From contig NZ_SDLT01000001.1 of NCBI RefSeq assembly GCF_004522235.1, positions 124,001 through 188,000 on the forward strand: 64,000 bases of DNA, in the 5' to 3' direction. A program made the position numbers and the translations under genes. Source of the stretch: Amycolatopsis nivea (lineage in GTDB: Bacteria; Actinomycetota; Actinomycetes; Mycobacteriales; Pseudonocardiaceae). This document shows, in pieces, positions 50,066-58,121 of this stretch; position 1 is the stretch's first letter; each line of letters opens with the position of its first letter. The notes beneath the pieces were generated by a model. It was given only the letters and a program-made list of their open reading frames with translations. It did not search any database and was not told the DNA's origin.

Positions 50066-50983
50066 ATGGCGTCCCAGGCACCCCCGGCTTACGAGCTGAG
50101 CCACCTCGGTGCGCTCGAAGCCGAAGCCGTGCACGTCTTCCGCGAGGTCGCGGCCACCTTCGAATGGCCGGTGCTGCTGTTCTCCGGCGGGAAAGACTCG
50201 ATGGTGATGCTGCACGTCGCGGCGAAATCGTTCTGGCCCGCGCCGTTGCCGTTCCCAGTCATGCACGTCGACACCGGGCACAATTTCGACGAGGTGATCC
50301 GGTTCCGCGACGAAACCGTTGAGCGCTACGGATTGCGGCTGCTGGTCGCGAGCGTCCAGGACGACATCGACGCGGGTCGCAGCGTCGAGGATCCGAAGGC
50401 GGGCCGGAATCGGCTCCAGACAGCGACATTGCTGCGGGGCATCCGCGAAAACGCCTTCGACGCGGTGTTCGGCGGCGCGCGCCGCGACGAGGAGAAAGCC
50501 CGGGCCAAGGAACGCGTGTTCAGCTTCCGCGACGAGTTCGGGCAATGGGATCCCCGGCGGCAGCGTCCGGAATTGTGGAATCTCTACAACGGCAGGCATC
50601 GCAAGGGTGAGCACATCCGGGTATTCCCGCTGTCGAACTGGACCGAGCTGGACATCTGGCAGTACGTCGAAGCCGAAGACGTGACCCTGCCGTCGCTGTA
50701 CTACGCGCACCGCCGGTCGGTGGTCCAGCGCGACGGGATGCTGCTCGCCGACACCCGGTTCCTCACCGTCGCCGAGGGCGAAGTTTCTTATCCGGCAACG
50801 GTTCGCTTCCGCACGATCGGCGACGCGACCTGCACCGGGTGCGTCGAATCGACCGCTTCGTCACCGGCGGAAGTGGTGGCCGAGGTCGCCGCGACGCGGG
50901 TGACCGAACGCGGCGCGACCCGGGCCGACGACCGGATTTCCGAGGCCGGAATGGAAGACCGCAAGAAGGAAGGCTACTTCTGA
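50066..50983 (+). CDS. cysD: Sulfate adenylyltransferase subunit 2
   Basis: CysD transfers AMP from ATP to sulfate, making APS together with the GTPase CysN. The 305-residue length is normal. The PP-loop is [13 protein letters not shown] (Ser40-Ser45) and further conserved parts are [36 protein letters not shown], and the C-terminal [19 protein letters not shown] 50066 follows GGAAGGGCGG. Its stop overlaps the cysNC start (TGATG). No sulfite reductase or PAPS reductase genes are nearby, so the APS is likely routed to PAPS for sulfation. Confidence 0.97.
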   Translation: MASQAPPAYELSHLGALEAEAVHVFREVAATFEWPVLLFSGGKDSMVMLHVAAKSFWPAPLPFPVMHVDTGHNFDEVIRFRDETVERYGLRLLVASVQDDIDAGRSVEDPKAGRNRLQTATLLRGIRENAFDAVFGGARRDEEKARAKERVFSFRDEFGQWDPRRQRPELWNLYNGRHRKGEHIRVFPLSNWTELDIWQYVEAEDVTLPSLYYAHRRSVVQRDGMLLADTRFLTVAEGEVSYPATVRFRTIGDATCTGCVESTASSPAEVVAEVAATRVTERGATRADDRISEAGMEDRKKEGYF

Positions 50984-52845
50984 TGAGCGCCGGGGACCGG
51001 GTCACGACGGTGCGGCTCGCCACCGCGGGCAGCGTGGACGACGGCAAATCGACCCTGATCGGCCGGCTGCTGTTCGATTCGAAGACGGTGTTCACCGACC
51101 AGCTCGAAGCGATCGAGCGCACCAGCCGGGACCGCGGCGACGCGTACCCGGACCTCGCCCTGCTCACCGACGGCCTGCGCGCGGAACGCGAACAGGGCAT
51201 CACTATCGACGTCGCGCACCGGTATTTCGCCACGCCCAAGCGGAAGTTCATCATCGCCGACACCCCGGGACACGTGCAGTACACCCGGAACATGGTCACC
51301 GGAGCGTCCACTTCGGACGTCGCGCTGATCCTGGTCGACGCGCGCAAGGGCGTGCTCGAACAGTCGCGCCGGCACGCGTTCCTCGCCAGTCTGCTGGGCA
51401 TCCGGCACCTGGTGGTGTGCGTGAACAAAATGGACCTGGTCGACTGGTCGCAGGAACGGTTCGAGGAAATCCGCGAGGACTTCCGCCGGTTCGCGATGAA
51501 GTTGCAGACCCCGGATCTGACGTTCGTGCCGATGTCCGCGCTGCACGGCGACAACGTGGTGCACCGGGGCGCGAGCATGCCTTGGTACGAAGGCACTTCA
51601 CTGCTGCACCACCTGGAACAGGTGCACGTCGCTTCCGACCGGAACCTGGTCGACGCGCGTTTTCCGGTGCAGTACGTGATTCGCGAGCACAGCCGGGATT
51701 TCCGCGGGTACGCCGGGACGGTGGCGGGCGGTGTGTTCAAGCCCGGCGACGAGGTGACCGTGCTGCCGTCCGGATTCACCACGACCGTGCGTGCGATCTG
51801 GGGACCCGGCGGGGTCGAGGTGCCCGAGGCGTTCGCGTCGCTGGCGGTCACCATCGAGCTCGCCGACGAACTGGACCTCAGCCGCGGCGACCTGATCTGC
51901 CGTCCGGGCAACCGCCCGCACGTGGGCCAGGACGTCGACGCCATGGTGTGCTGGTTCTCCGACCAGGCCTCGCTCGCTCCGGGCGCGAACTACCTCGTCC
52001 GGCACACCACGCGCGAGACCAAGGCCGAGGTTCGCGCGCTCGACTACCGGCTGGACGTCACCACGCTGCACCGCGACGAGACGGCGGAGTCGTTGTCGCT
52101 CAACGAAATCGGCCGGATCCGGCTGCGGACCCGGCAGCCGCTCCTGTTCGACCCCTACGCCCGCAACCGGCCGACCGGCGGATTCCTGCTGGTCGACGAA
52201 CACTCCGGCGACACCGTCGGAGTGGGCATGATCACCGGCCCGAGCGCGACCGCGCCGAACGTGGTCTGGCATCCCGCGGCGGTCTCCCGCGACGAACGCG
52301 CGACCCGCGGCCGGACGGTGTGGCTCACCGGGCTGTCCGCCTCGGGCAAGTCGAGCGTGGCCGTGGAACTGGAACGCCGGCTGGTCGCCTCGGGCCGTCC
52401 CGCGTACCTGCTCGACGGCGACAACCTCCGGCACGGGCTCAACGGCGACCTCGGCTTCGCCCCGGCGCAACGAGCCGAGAACATCCGCCGCGTCGCGGAG
52501 GTCGCGAAGCTGTTCGCCGACGCCGGGGTGGTGGCGGTGGTGTCGTTGATCAGCCCGTACCAGGCGGACCGCGAACTCGCGCGAACCGTGCACGAAACCG
52601 CGGGTTTGCCGTTCTTGGAGGTCTTCGTCGACACTCCGCTCGAAGTGTGCGAGGACCGCGATCCGAAGGGTATGTACGCCAAGGCGCGCGCGGGCGAAAT
52701 CACCGGATTCACGGGGGTGGACGCGCCGTACGAACGCCCCGTGTCCCCGGACTTCGTGCTGCGCCCGGAACACGGCGACCCGGCCGCGATGGCCGCGCTG
52801 GTTCTCGACGCCCTGGAGCTGTCAGCCGATGAGCGTAAGGCATAA
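50983..52845 (+). CDS. cysNC: Bifunctional sulfate adenylyltransferase subunit 1/APS kinase
   Basis: A 620-residue fusion. Residues 1-430 are CysN, an EF-Tu-like GTPase: P-loop GSVDDGKS (16-23), DTPGH and NKMD motifs are present and drive APS formation. Residues about 445-620 are the APS kinase CysC, with P-loop [26 protein letters not shown] and the mobile-lid region. Product is PAPS, the sulfate donor of the sulfotransferase upstream. Translationally coupled to cysD. Confidence 0.97.
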   Translation: MSAGDRVTTVRLATAGSVDDGKSTLIGRLLFDSKTVFTDQLEAIERTSRDRGDAYPDLALLTDGLRAEREQGITIDVAHRYFATPKRKFIIADTPGHVQYTRNMVTGASTSDVALILVDARKGVLEQSRRHAFLASLLGIRHLVVCVNKMDLVDWSQERFEEIREDFRRFAMKLQTPDLTFVPMSALHGDNVVHRGASMPWYEGTSLLHHLEQVHVASDRNLVDARFPVQYVIREHSRDFRGYAGTVAGGVFKPGDEVTVLPSGFTTTVRAIWGPGGVEVPEAFASLAVTIELADELDLSRGDLICRPGNRPHVGQDVDAMVCWFSDQASLAPGANYLVRHTTRETKAEVRALDYRLDVTTLHRDETAESLSLNEIGRIRLRTRQPLLFDPYARNRPTGGFLLVDEHSGDTVGVGMITGPSATAPNVVWHPAAVSRDERATRGRTVWLTGLSASGKSSVAVELERRLVASGRPAYLLDGDNLRHGLNGDLGFAPAQRAENIRRVAEVAKLFADAGVVAVVSLISPYQADRELARTVHETAGLPFLEVFVDTPLEVCEDRDPKGMYAKARAGEITGFTGVDAPYERPVSPDFVLRPEHGDPAAMAALVLDALELSADERKA

Positions 52846-52856
52846 CGTCGTTCGCG

Positions 52857-53561
52857 CTAGGCGGCGGAGACGTCCTTGATGATGCGGCGTGCGAGCGCGG
52901 CTGAGGATCCGGGGTTCTGGCCGGTGTAGAGGTTGCGGTCCACGACCACGTGCGACTTTAGCGGCAATCCCGAGGTGTAGTCCGCGCCCGCTTCCTTGAG
53001 CCGGTCTTCCAGCAGCCACTTGGCTTTCCACGCAAACGGGTTGAACCGTTCCTCGACGTTGGAGAGCCCGGTCATCCGGTAGCCCGCGAAGGGCCAGCTG
53101 CCGTCCGGGTTTTTCGCGGCCAGCGCCGCCGCCGGGGCGTGGCACAGCAGCGCGAGCGGCCGGGCCGAGGAGAGCCGTTTGGTGAGCAGGGCGCCGGATA
53201 CCGGGTCGACGGCGAGGTCTTCCATCGGGCCGTGGCCGCCGGAGTAGAAGACGACGTCGAAGTCGTCCGGGTCCAGTTTGGACAGATCGGCGGGGTGTTC
53301 CAGGACGGGGGAGAGGCGGTCGAGTTCGGCGCGCAGTTTCTTGGCGGTGTGCGGGAGCACGCCGCCTTTGACACCGAGGCTGAGCTGGTCGACCACGGGC
53401 TGTTTGCCGCCGGGGGTGGCGACAGTGACGTCCCAGCCTTCGTCGGTGAACAGCGTGTAGGGGACGACGAATTCCTCGGCCCAGAACCCGGTGGGGTGCT
53501 CGGTGCCGTCCTTCAGCGTCCACACGCGGGCGGCGGAGAGCACCTGCAGAACCTTGGTCAT
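52857..53561 (-). CDS. DJ-1/PfpI-family protein (Hsp31/glyoxalase III type)
   Basis: A 234-residue class I glutamine-amidotransferase-like protein. The nucleophile elbow is LALLCHAPAA (Cys140-His141), and an upstream acid is in GFWAEEF. It matches the HchA/glyoxalase III-like group, which converts methylglyoxal to lactate or repairs glycated proteins. Start ATG 53561 overlaps the stop of the acetoacetate-decarboxylase-like gene by 4 bp. A dicarbonyl-detoxifying role would agree with the old yellow enzyme in the same TetR regulon. Confidence 0.9.
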   Translation of the reverse strand: MTKVLQVLSAARVWTLKDGTEHPTGFWAEEFVVPYTLFTDEGWDVTVATPGGKQPVVDQLSLGVKGGVLPHTAKKLRAELDRLSPVLEHPADLSKLDPDDFDVVFYSGGHGPMEDLAVDPVSGALLTKRLSSARPLALLCHAPAAALAAKNPDGSWPFAGYRMTGLSNVEERFNPFAWKAKWLLEDRLKEAGADYTSGLPLKSHVVVDRNLYTGQNPGSSAALARRIIKDVSAA

Positions 53562-54502
53562 CGCGAAACTCCTTGCTGGGGAACCGAATACGGGACCGGC
53601 AGGTGCAGGGCGAGCTGGCCTTCGGCGAGCACGTCCAGGCGGACCGGGCGGGTCGGCTTGAGCGAGCGCAGGTCGTCGCTCATCCGGCCGCGCCCGAGCT
53701 TGAGGTCGACGTCGCGCGGGAAGGACGTGCTGCCGGACGACAGCGCGTTGGTCTGGCTCAGCGTCGAGTGCCAGGCGCCGTTGATGGTGGTGTACGAGGT
53801 GAGCGTCGAAACGCGTTCGCCGCTGGGGTGCCTCGTCTGCGCGGGAGTGGCGGCCGACAGCGCGAGGTCGAGTTCGCCGGAGTCGTTGGCGACCCGCGCG
53901 GTGGTGCGGCTCGCGTCGATGTCGACGTCCAGTTCGGTGACCCACTTGGGGAAGCCGTAGCCGTCGTGGCCGCGGACCTGCGCGATGTCGGTGTTGACCG
54001 GCAGCGACAGGACGTAAGTGTCGAGGTGGTCGTTCTTGAGCGCGGCGACCAGGTCCACGAACCCGAGCTTCCCGTGCCGCGCGGGCTGGACCGCGACGCC
54101 TACGGCGGCCTCGGTGTAGAAGTCGATGTCGCACACGTCGTAGCGGAAGAACATCACCGACACCAGGCCGAGGCCGGGCGCGACCTCCAGCGGCGCCAGC
54201 TCCCGCGGCAGCCGGGCGCGGATCGCGCGGGACCGGGCGAGCATGGTCAGCCGGGCCGAGGACATCCGGTAGTAGAAGTTCGGCGTCAGCGCCGGGCCGA
54301 TCGGCGACTCGACCTTCGTCTTGGGCAGGCCGCGGAAGAACTCGACGCCGCTGACGCGCGGGTCGCGGGCCACCTCGTCGAGGTCGGTGTCCATCCGGTA
54401 GCGGTCGAACAGCCCGCCCTCGGGAACGGCGACGCGGCGGCCGCCGAGCTCGACCTCCACTGTTCCGGTCCTCGCCGGGCTGTCCTGGCTGGACGGTGCC
54501 AT
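53558..54502 (-). CDS. Acetoacetate decarboxylase-family protein
   Basis: A 314-residue protein of the ADC fold, longer than classical ADC (about 245). The motif GYGFPKWVTELDVDI holds the Lys that corresponds to the Schiff-base lysine, though classical enzymes have KK. Other family parts are SPIGPALTPNFYYRMS and GLVSVMFFRYDVCDIDFYTEAAVGV. It could decarboxylate a beta-keto acid or act as an aldolase-dehydratase like other members. It begins the operon with the DJ-1-type gene, 27 bp after a TetR-type operator. Confidence 0.82.
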   Translation of the reverse strand: MAPSSQDSPARTGTVEVELGGRRVAVPEGGLFDRYRMDTDLDEVARDPRVSGVEFFRGLPKTKVESPIGPALTPNFYYRMSSARLTMLARSRAIRARLPRELAPLEVAPGLGLVSVMFFRYDVCDIDFYTEAAVGVAVQPARHGKLGFVDLVAALKNDHLDTYVLSLPVNTDIAQVRGHDGYGFPKWVTELDVDIDASRTTARVANDSGELDLALSAATPAQTRHPSGERVSTLTSYTTINGAWHSTLSQTNALSSGSTSFPRDVDLKLGRGRMSDDLRSLKPTRPVRLDVLAEGQLALHLPVPYSVPQQGVSR

Positions 54503-54528
54503 CGGGGTGCTCCCTCACGTCATGTGTG

Positions 54529-54566
54529 CAGTGCTTACATCAAGGTAGGCTGCGATGTGAGCACTG
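54529..54566. promoter_or_regulatory. TetR-type operator, site 1
   Basis: CAGTGCTTACATC (54529-54541) and GATGTGAGCACTG (54554-54566) are inverted repeats matching at 12 of 13 positions with a 12-bp spacer. It lies before the acetoacetate-decarboxylase-like gene and just after the tetR 3' end. Confidence 0.85.
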
Positions 54567-54582
54567 TCAACACCGGGAGTCG

Positions 54583-55164
54583 TCAGTCACCCGGCCGGGC
54601 GGCGAAGACTGCGGTGAAGGACGCTCGGACCTGGTTCGCGACGTCGTCGGCGGAGGTGCTGGCGAGCTTGCCGTCAAGGTGCAGGCAGGCCAGTCCGTGC
54701 ACCAATCCCCATCCGCCGACGGTGATGCTGGCCAGGTCGGCGTCGGGGAACACGTTCGCGACGGCGCGGGCGAGCGTCTCGTGCACCGCGGCTGCCGCGG
54801 TGACGCGATCGTCGTTCGTGTCGTCGCAGGCGTTGCCGAACATGAGCCGGAACAGCGCTGGGCGGCGGAGGGCGAAGTCGACGTACGCGACGCCCAGTTC
54901 GGCCAGCTCGGCGACCGTTTTCGGCGTGGTGTCGGCTTGGTTCAGGTCGGCATCGAGGTCGCGCAGACCCTGGGCGGCCAGCGCTGATTCCAGGGCGTCG
55001 CGATCGGCGAAATGCCGGTACGGGGCGGTCGGGGAGACGCCCGCTTTCCGGGCGACCGCCCGCAGGGAGAACTGCTCGCCCTGCTCGAGCATCCCCATCG
55101 CGGTCGTCAGCAGGGCTGCCCGCAGATCGCCGTGATGGTAGCCGTCCTTCGTGGAAGTTGACAC
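54583..55164 (-). CDS. TetR-family regulator of the OYE/ADC-like genes
   Basis: A 193-residue TetR protein. The helix-turn-helix is FSLRAVARKAGVSPTAPYRHF followed by DRDALESALAAQGL; the C-terminal domain is TetR_C-type with RRPALFRLMFGNA. GTG 55164 is 11 bp from AGGAGG and lies inside operator site 2. The same half-sites occur upstream of the ADC-like operon (site 1) and between tetR and the OYE gene (site 2), so it should repress itself and both flanking units. Confidence 0.92.
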   Translation of the reverse strand: MSTSTKDGYHHGDLRAALLTTAMGMLEQGEQFSLRAVARKAGVSPTAPYRHFADRDALESALAAQGLRDLDADLNQADTTPKTVAELAELGVAYVDFALRRPALFRLMFGNACDDTNDDRVTAAAAVHETLARAVANVFPDADLASITVGGWGLVHGLACLHLDGKLASTSADDVANQVRASFTAVFAARPGD

Positions 55165-55199
55165 TGCTTACATCGCCTCCTACTCTTATGTGAGCACTG
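55162..55199. promoter_or_regulatory. TetR-type operator, site 2
   Basis: CACTGCTTACATC (55162-55174) and ATGTGAGCACTG (55188-55199) match site 1 almost exactly, with 13-bp spacer. It covers the tetR start codon and lies 29 bp before the OYE start. Confidence 0.85.
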
Positions 55200-55227
55200 C
55201 AAACATACCGCATGGAGCGAAGGAATC

Positions 55228-56496
55228 ATGACGACCTCGCCGCTGTTCACGCCATTCGCGCCCGCCCACGGGCCCGCGCTCGCCAACCGGATCGTCAAAG
55301 CGGCCATGGAAGAGAACATGGCCGGCCCCGGGCAACTGCCCGACGAGCGCATCCGCCGCCTGTACCGGCGCTGGAGCGAAGGCGGCGCCGGACTGATCAT
55401 CACCGGCAACGTGATGGTCCACGCTGAAGCGATGACCGGGCCGGCGGGCATCGTCCTGGACGACCAGTCGCCGCTGGAGCCGTTCCGCGCGTGGGCGGAC
55501 GCGGCCAAGAGCGGCGGTGCACGGGTGTGGATGCAGATCAACCACCCCGGACGCCAGGTGATGGCGAACATGCCCGGCGTCGCGTGGGGTCCGTCGGCGG
55601 TCAAAGTGAACCTCGGCAAGCAGAGCAAACGGCTCGCGCAGCCGACCGAGATGACAGCAGTCCAGATCGGACAGACTGTGGCGAGGTTCGCCGAGACCGC
55701 GCGTCGTGCCGAGGAGGCCGGGTTCGACGGGGTCGAGATCCACGCCGCGCACGGATACCTGCTGTCACAGTTCCTGTCGCCGCTGGTCAACCGGCGGACC
55801 GACGAGTGGGGCGGGAGCCTGGAGAACCGGGCGCGGCTGCTGCTCGACATCGTGCGAGCCGTGCGCGACGTGGTCTCCCCGGCGTTCGCGGTCGCGGTGA
55901 AACTGAACTCGGCGGACTTCCAGCGCGGCGGGTTCGACGCCGCGGATGCGAGCCGGGTGATCGAGATGCTGGCTCCGCTCGGTGTCGACGTGGTCGAGCT
56001 GTCCGGCGGCAGCTACGAAAGTCCGGCGATGTCGGGTCGTTCGGCCGACGAGCGCACGGTGGCGCGAGAGGCGTACTTCCTGACTCTGGCCGAGGAACTC
56101 GCCCAGACGAGCCCGCTGCCGTTGATGCTGACCGGCGGCATCGTCCGGCGGCCGGTCGCCGAGCAGGTACTGGCCGGGGGCATCGACCTGGCCGGGATGG
56201 GGACGGCGCTGGCGGTGGATCCCGACCTGCCGAAGAAGTGGCTCCACGGCGAGGATGCGGCGGTGGAGCTGGCACCAGTGGCGATCAAGGACAAAGCGCT
56301 GGCTTCGGCCGCTGGGATGGCTCGGGTACGTCGGCAGCTACGGCGGGTCGGGGCGGGCCGTACGCCGCGGTTGCGGACGAATCCCAAGCTGGCGCTGGCG
56401 AAAGAGACCGTCCTGCAGCAACGCGCGTTGCGTCGCTACCGCGGCTGGCTCGACGACCGAGGCGTCAGCAGGACGTTTTCGGCACCGCAGTCGTGA
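55228..56496 (+). CDS. Old yellow enzyme-family NAD(P)H:flavin oxidoreductase
   Basis: A 422-residue FMN-dependent ene-reductase-type protein. FTPFAPAHGPALANRIVKAAME begins the barrel, MQINHPGRQV and the conserved VEIHAAHGYLLSQFLSPLVN with RTDEWGGSLENRARL are diagnostic. GGIDLAGMGTALAVDP binds the phosphate. It lacks the 4Fe-4S/FAD extension of the dienoyl-CoA reductase type. It probably reduces electrophilic enones. Regulated by the divergent TetR. Its 3' end overlaps the convergent receptor-like gene by 32 bp. Confidence 0.93.
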   Translation: MTTSPLFTPFAPAHGPALANRIVKAAMEENMAGPGQLPDERIRRLYRRWSEGGAGLIITGNVMVHAEAMTGPAGIVLDDQSPLEPFRAWADAAKSGGARVWMQINHPGRQVMANMPGVAWGPSAVKVNLGKQSKRLAQPTEMTAVQIGQTVARFAETARRAEEAGFDGVEIHAAHGYLLSQFLSPLVNRRTDEWGGSLENRARLLLDIVRAVRDVVSPAFAVAVKLNSADFQRGGFDAADASRVIEMLAPLGVDVVELSGGSYESPAMSGRSADERTVAREAYFLTLAEELAQTSPLPLMLTGGIVRRPVAEQVLAGGIDLAGMGTALAVDPDLPKKWLHGEDAAVELAPVAIKDKALASAAGMARVRRQLRRVGAGRTPRLRTNPKLALAKETVLQQRALRRYRGWLDDRGVSRTFSAPQS

Positions 56497-58099
56497 CCGC
56501 CTTGTTCCACGCTGTCGCGGTGGATCCGTCGGCCCTGATCTCGACGACCGGGAACGGCTTCTCCACCGGGTTGCCGTACTGCGCCTGATCGGGGCTGAAC
56601 TGGATGGTCCCGCTCGCACCCTGGACGGCGTTCTGGCAGCGCATCTCCTCGATGAGGCCGATTTGGGACAGCGGCGTGCGCACCACCGTGTCGGCGTTGC
56701 CGTTCGCGGCGCGGCGGGCGGCCATGACGGCGACCATCATGGCGTCATGGGCGAGGATGCCTTCGCCGCTGCCGAGGTCGGCGACGGAGAACGTCAGCGG
56801 GGCGGCGCCGTCGTCCGCGCGGACGGTCTGGCCGTCGCACACGCCGGGTTTGCCGGTGAAGACCGACTGGAAAGTGTTGTAGGCGGCCTGTTCGGCGCTG
56901 CCGTTGCACGGACCCCATTCGTCCGGGCTGGCGAGCGACGTGAACAGCACCCGGACATGGCCGCCGCGGACGGCGTCGCGGAGGCTGGCCTCGTTGATCG
57001 CGGAGCCCCCGTCGTCGCCGGTGACGACGGTCAGTTTTCCGTTGGCGCACGGCGTGTTCCCCTGCGTCCAGGACTGCACGAACGGCCCGAGGTCGGTGCC
57101 GCGGCCGGTGAAGTAGACGACCGTCGGCGCGACTGAGCAGAGATTTTGGTTCAGGTACGCGAACTGGGTGAGCAGCGGGTCGGCGCGGGAGACGTCGTGC
57201 GGCAGCGCGCCCGGCGAGGTGAACGGGAACCGGTGCGCGGCGGGCATTTCCTTCACCGCCCGCGAGCCGAGGGTCTGGGTGTAGTCGTCGCCGGGGATGT
57301 TGTCCTGCACGATCGCGACCCGCGACGGATCCGGCTCGATGCTCGCGATGAACCGGGCGGCGGCTGCCACGGAATGCGTGTTGGTGGGCGAGGTGCGGAA
57401 GAACCCGGTGTTGAGCTTGCCCTCGGGGGTGAGGTTCATGGTGTCCCCGGTGACGGTCGCGCCGATCACCGGCAGATGCGCCTGCGCGGTCAGTTTCGCG
57501 GCCGCCGCGCGGGTGTTGTCCATGCTCTGGCCGAGCCCGATCACCGAGACCACGTGGTTGCCCGCCGCGTGCTCGGAAATCTTGTCGACGGCCTCGGACC
57601 AGCTCGCGTACTGGCTGCCCATGTTCGCCAGGAACAGCTTCACCTTCGGCACGCTGCCCTGGAACGCGGCGGTGTGGTTGGCCCGCCACGCCCCGGCGAT
57701 CGCGCCCTCGATGTCCGGGTACAGATCGGGATAGAGCCGGGTGTCGACGCCCTCGTTCGGCGACATGTCCTGGAACAGCACCACGGACACGTAATTGTCC
57801 GTGATCGCCGCGTTGTTGGCCCGGACCGCGGCTTCCAGCTCCCGCATGTGCTCCGGCTCGTTCTGCCGGAACTGCGCGCTGTCCAGGTTGATGCCGACGC
57901 ACGCGTCGTTCGCGTCCGCGGTCATGCCTTCCCCGCACCGCGCGAACAACGGCGGGACGAGCAGGCCCGCGGCGACGAGGACGACCACCGTCAGCGTGGC
58001 GAAACTGGTCGCCAGCACCGGACGCCGCAGCACCCAGTAGGCCAGCCGCGGGAATCGGTAGGTGAACCAGCGCAGCAGCTTGCGAATGCGGTCCATCAC
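56465..58099 (-). CDS. Membrane-anchored type I periplasmic-binding-like receptor
   Basis: A 544-residue protein with a short basic cytoplasmic N-terminus, one membrane helix (about 28-51) and a 490-residue outside domain. That domain resembles the branched-chain amino-acid (LivJ-type) binding fold in two lobes: HVVSVIGLGQSMDN, LPVIGATVTGDTMN, TGFFRTSPTNTHSVAAAARFI, RVAIVQDNIPGDDYTQT and VVYFTGRGTDLGPFVQSW. It ends in a cysteine; several Cys suggest disulfides. There is no lipobox and there are no permease genes, so it is not a normal transporter part. A P-loop ATPase gene is 22 bp upstream on the same strand. I infer a ligand sensor. Confidence 0.8.
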   Translation of the reverse strand: MMDRIRKLLRWFTYRFPRLAYWVLRRPVLATSFATLTVVVLVAAGLLVPPLFARCGEGMTADANDACVGINLDSAQFRQNEPEHMRELEAAVRANNAAITDNYVSVVLFQDMSPNEGVDTRLYPDLYPDIEGAIAGAWRANHTAAFQGSVPKVKLFLANMGSQYASWSEAVDKISEHAAGNHVVSVIGLGQSMDNTRAAAAKLTAQAHLPVIGATVTGDTMNLTPEGKLNTGFFRTSPTNTHSVAAAARFIASIEPDPSRVAIVQDNIPGDDYTQTLGSRAVKEMPAAHRFPFTSPGALPHDVSRADPLLTQFAYLNQNLCSVAPTVVYFTGRGTDLGPFVQSWTQGNTPCANGKLTVVTGDDGGSAINEASLRDAVRGGHVRVLFTSLASPDEWGPCNGSAEQAAYNTFQSVFTGKPGVCDGQTVRADDGAAPLTFSVADLGSGEGILAHDAMMVAVMAARRAANGNADTVVRTPLSQIGLIEEMRCQNAVQGASGTIQFSPDQAQYGNPVEKPFPVVEIRADGSTATAWNKAVTTAVPKTSC

Positions 58100-58121
58100 G
58101 CTCCTGTCGGGAAAGAGGCTT

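Noticed and set aside
50066..52845. Reading cysD/cysNC as part of a sulfate assimilation operon
   Set aside because: No PAPS or sulfite reductase genes are adjacent; the sulfotransferase nearby gives a better reason. It cannot be excluded without the rest of the genome.
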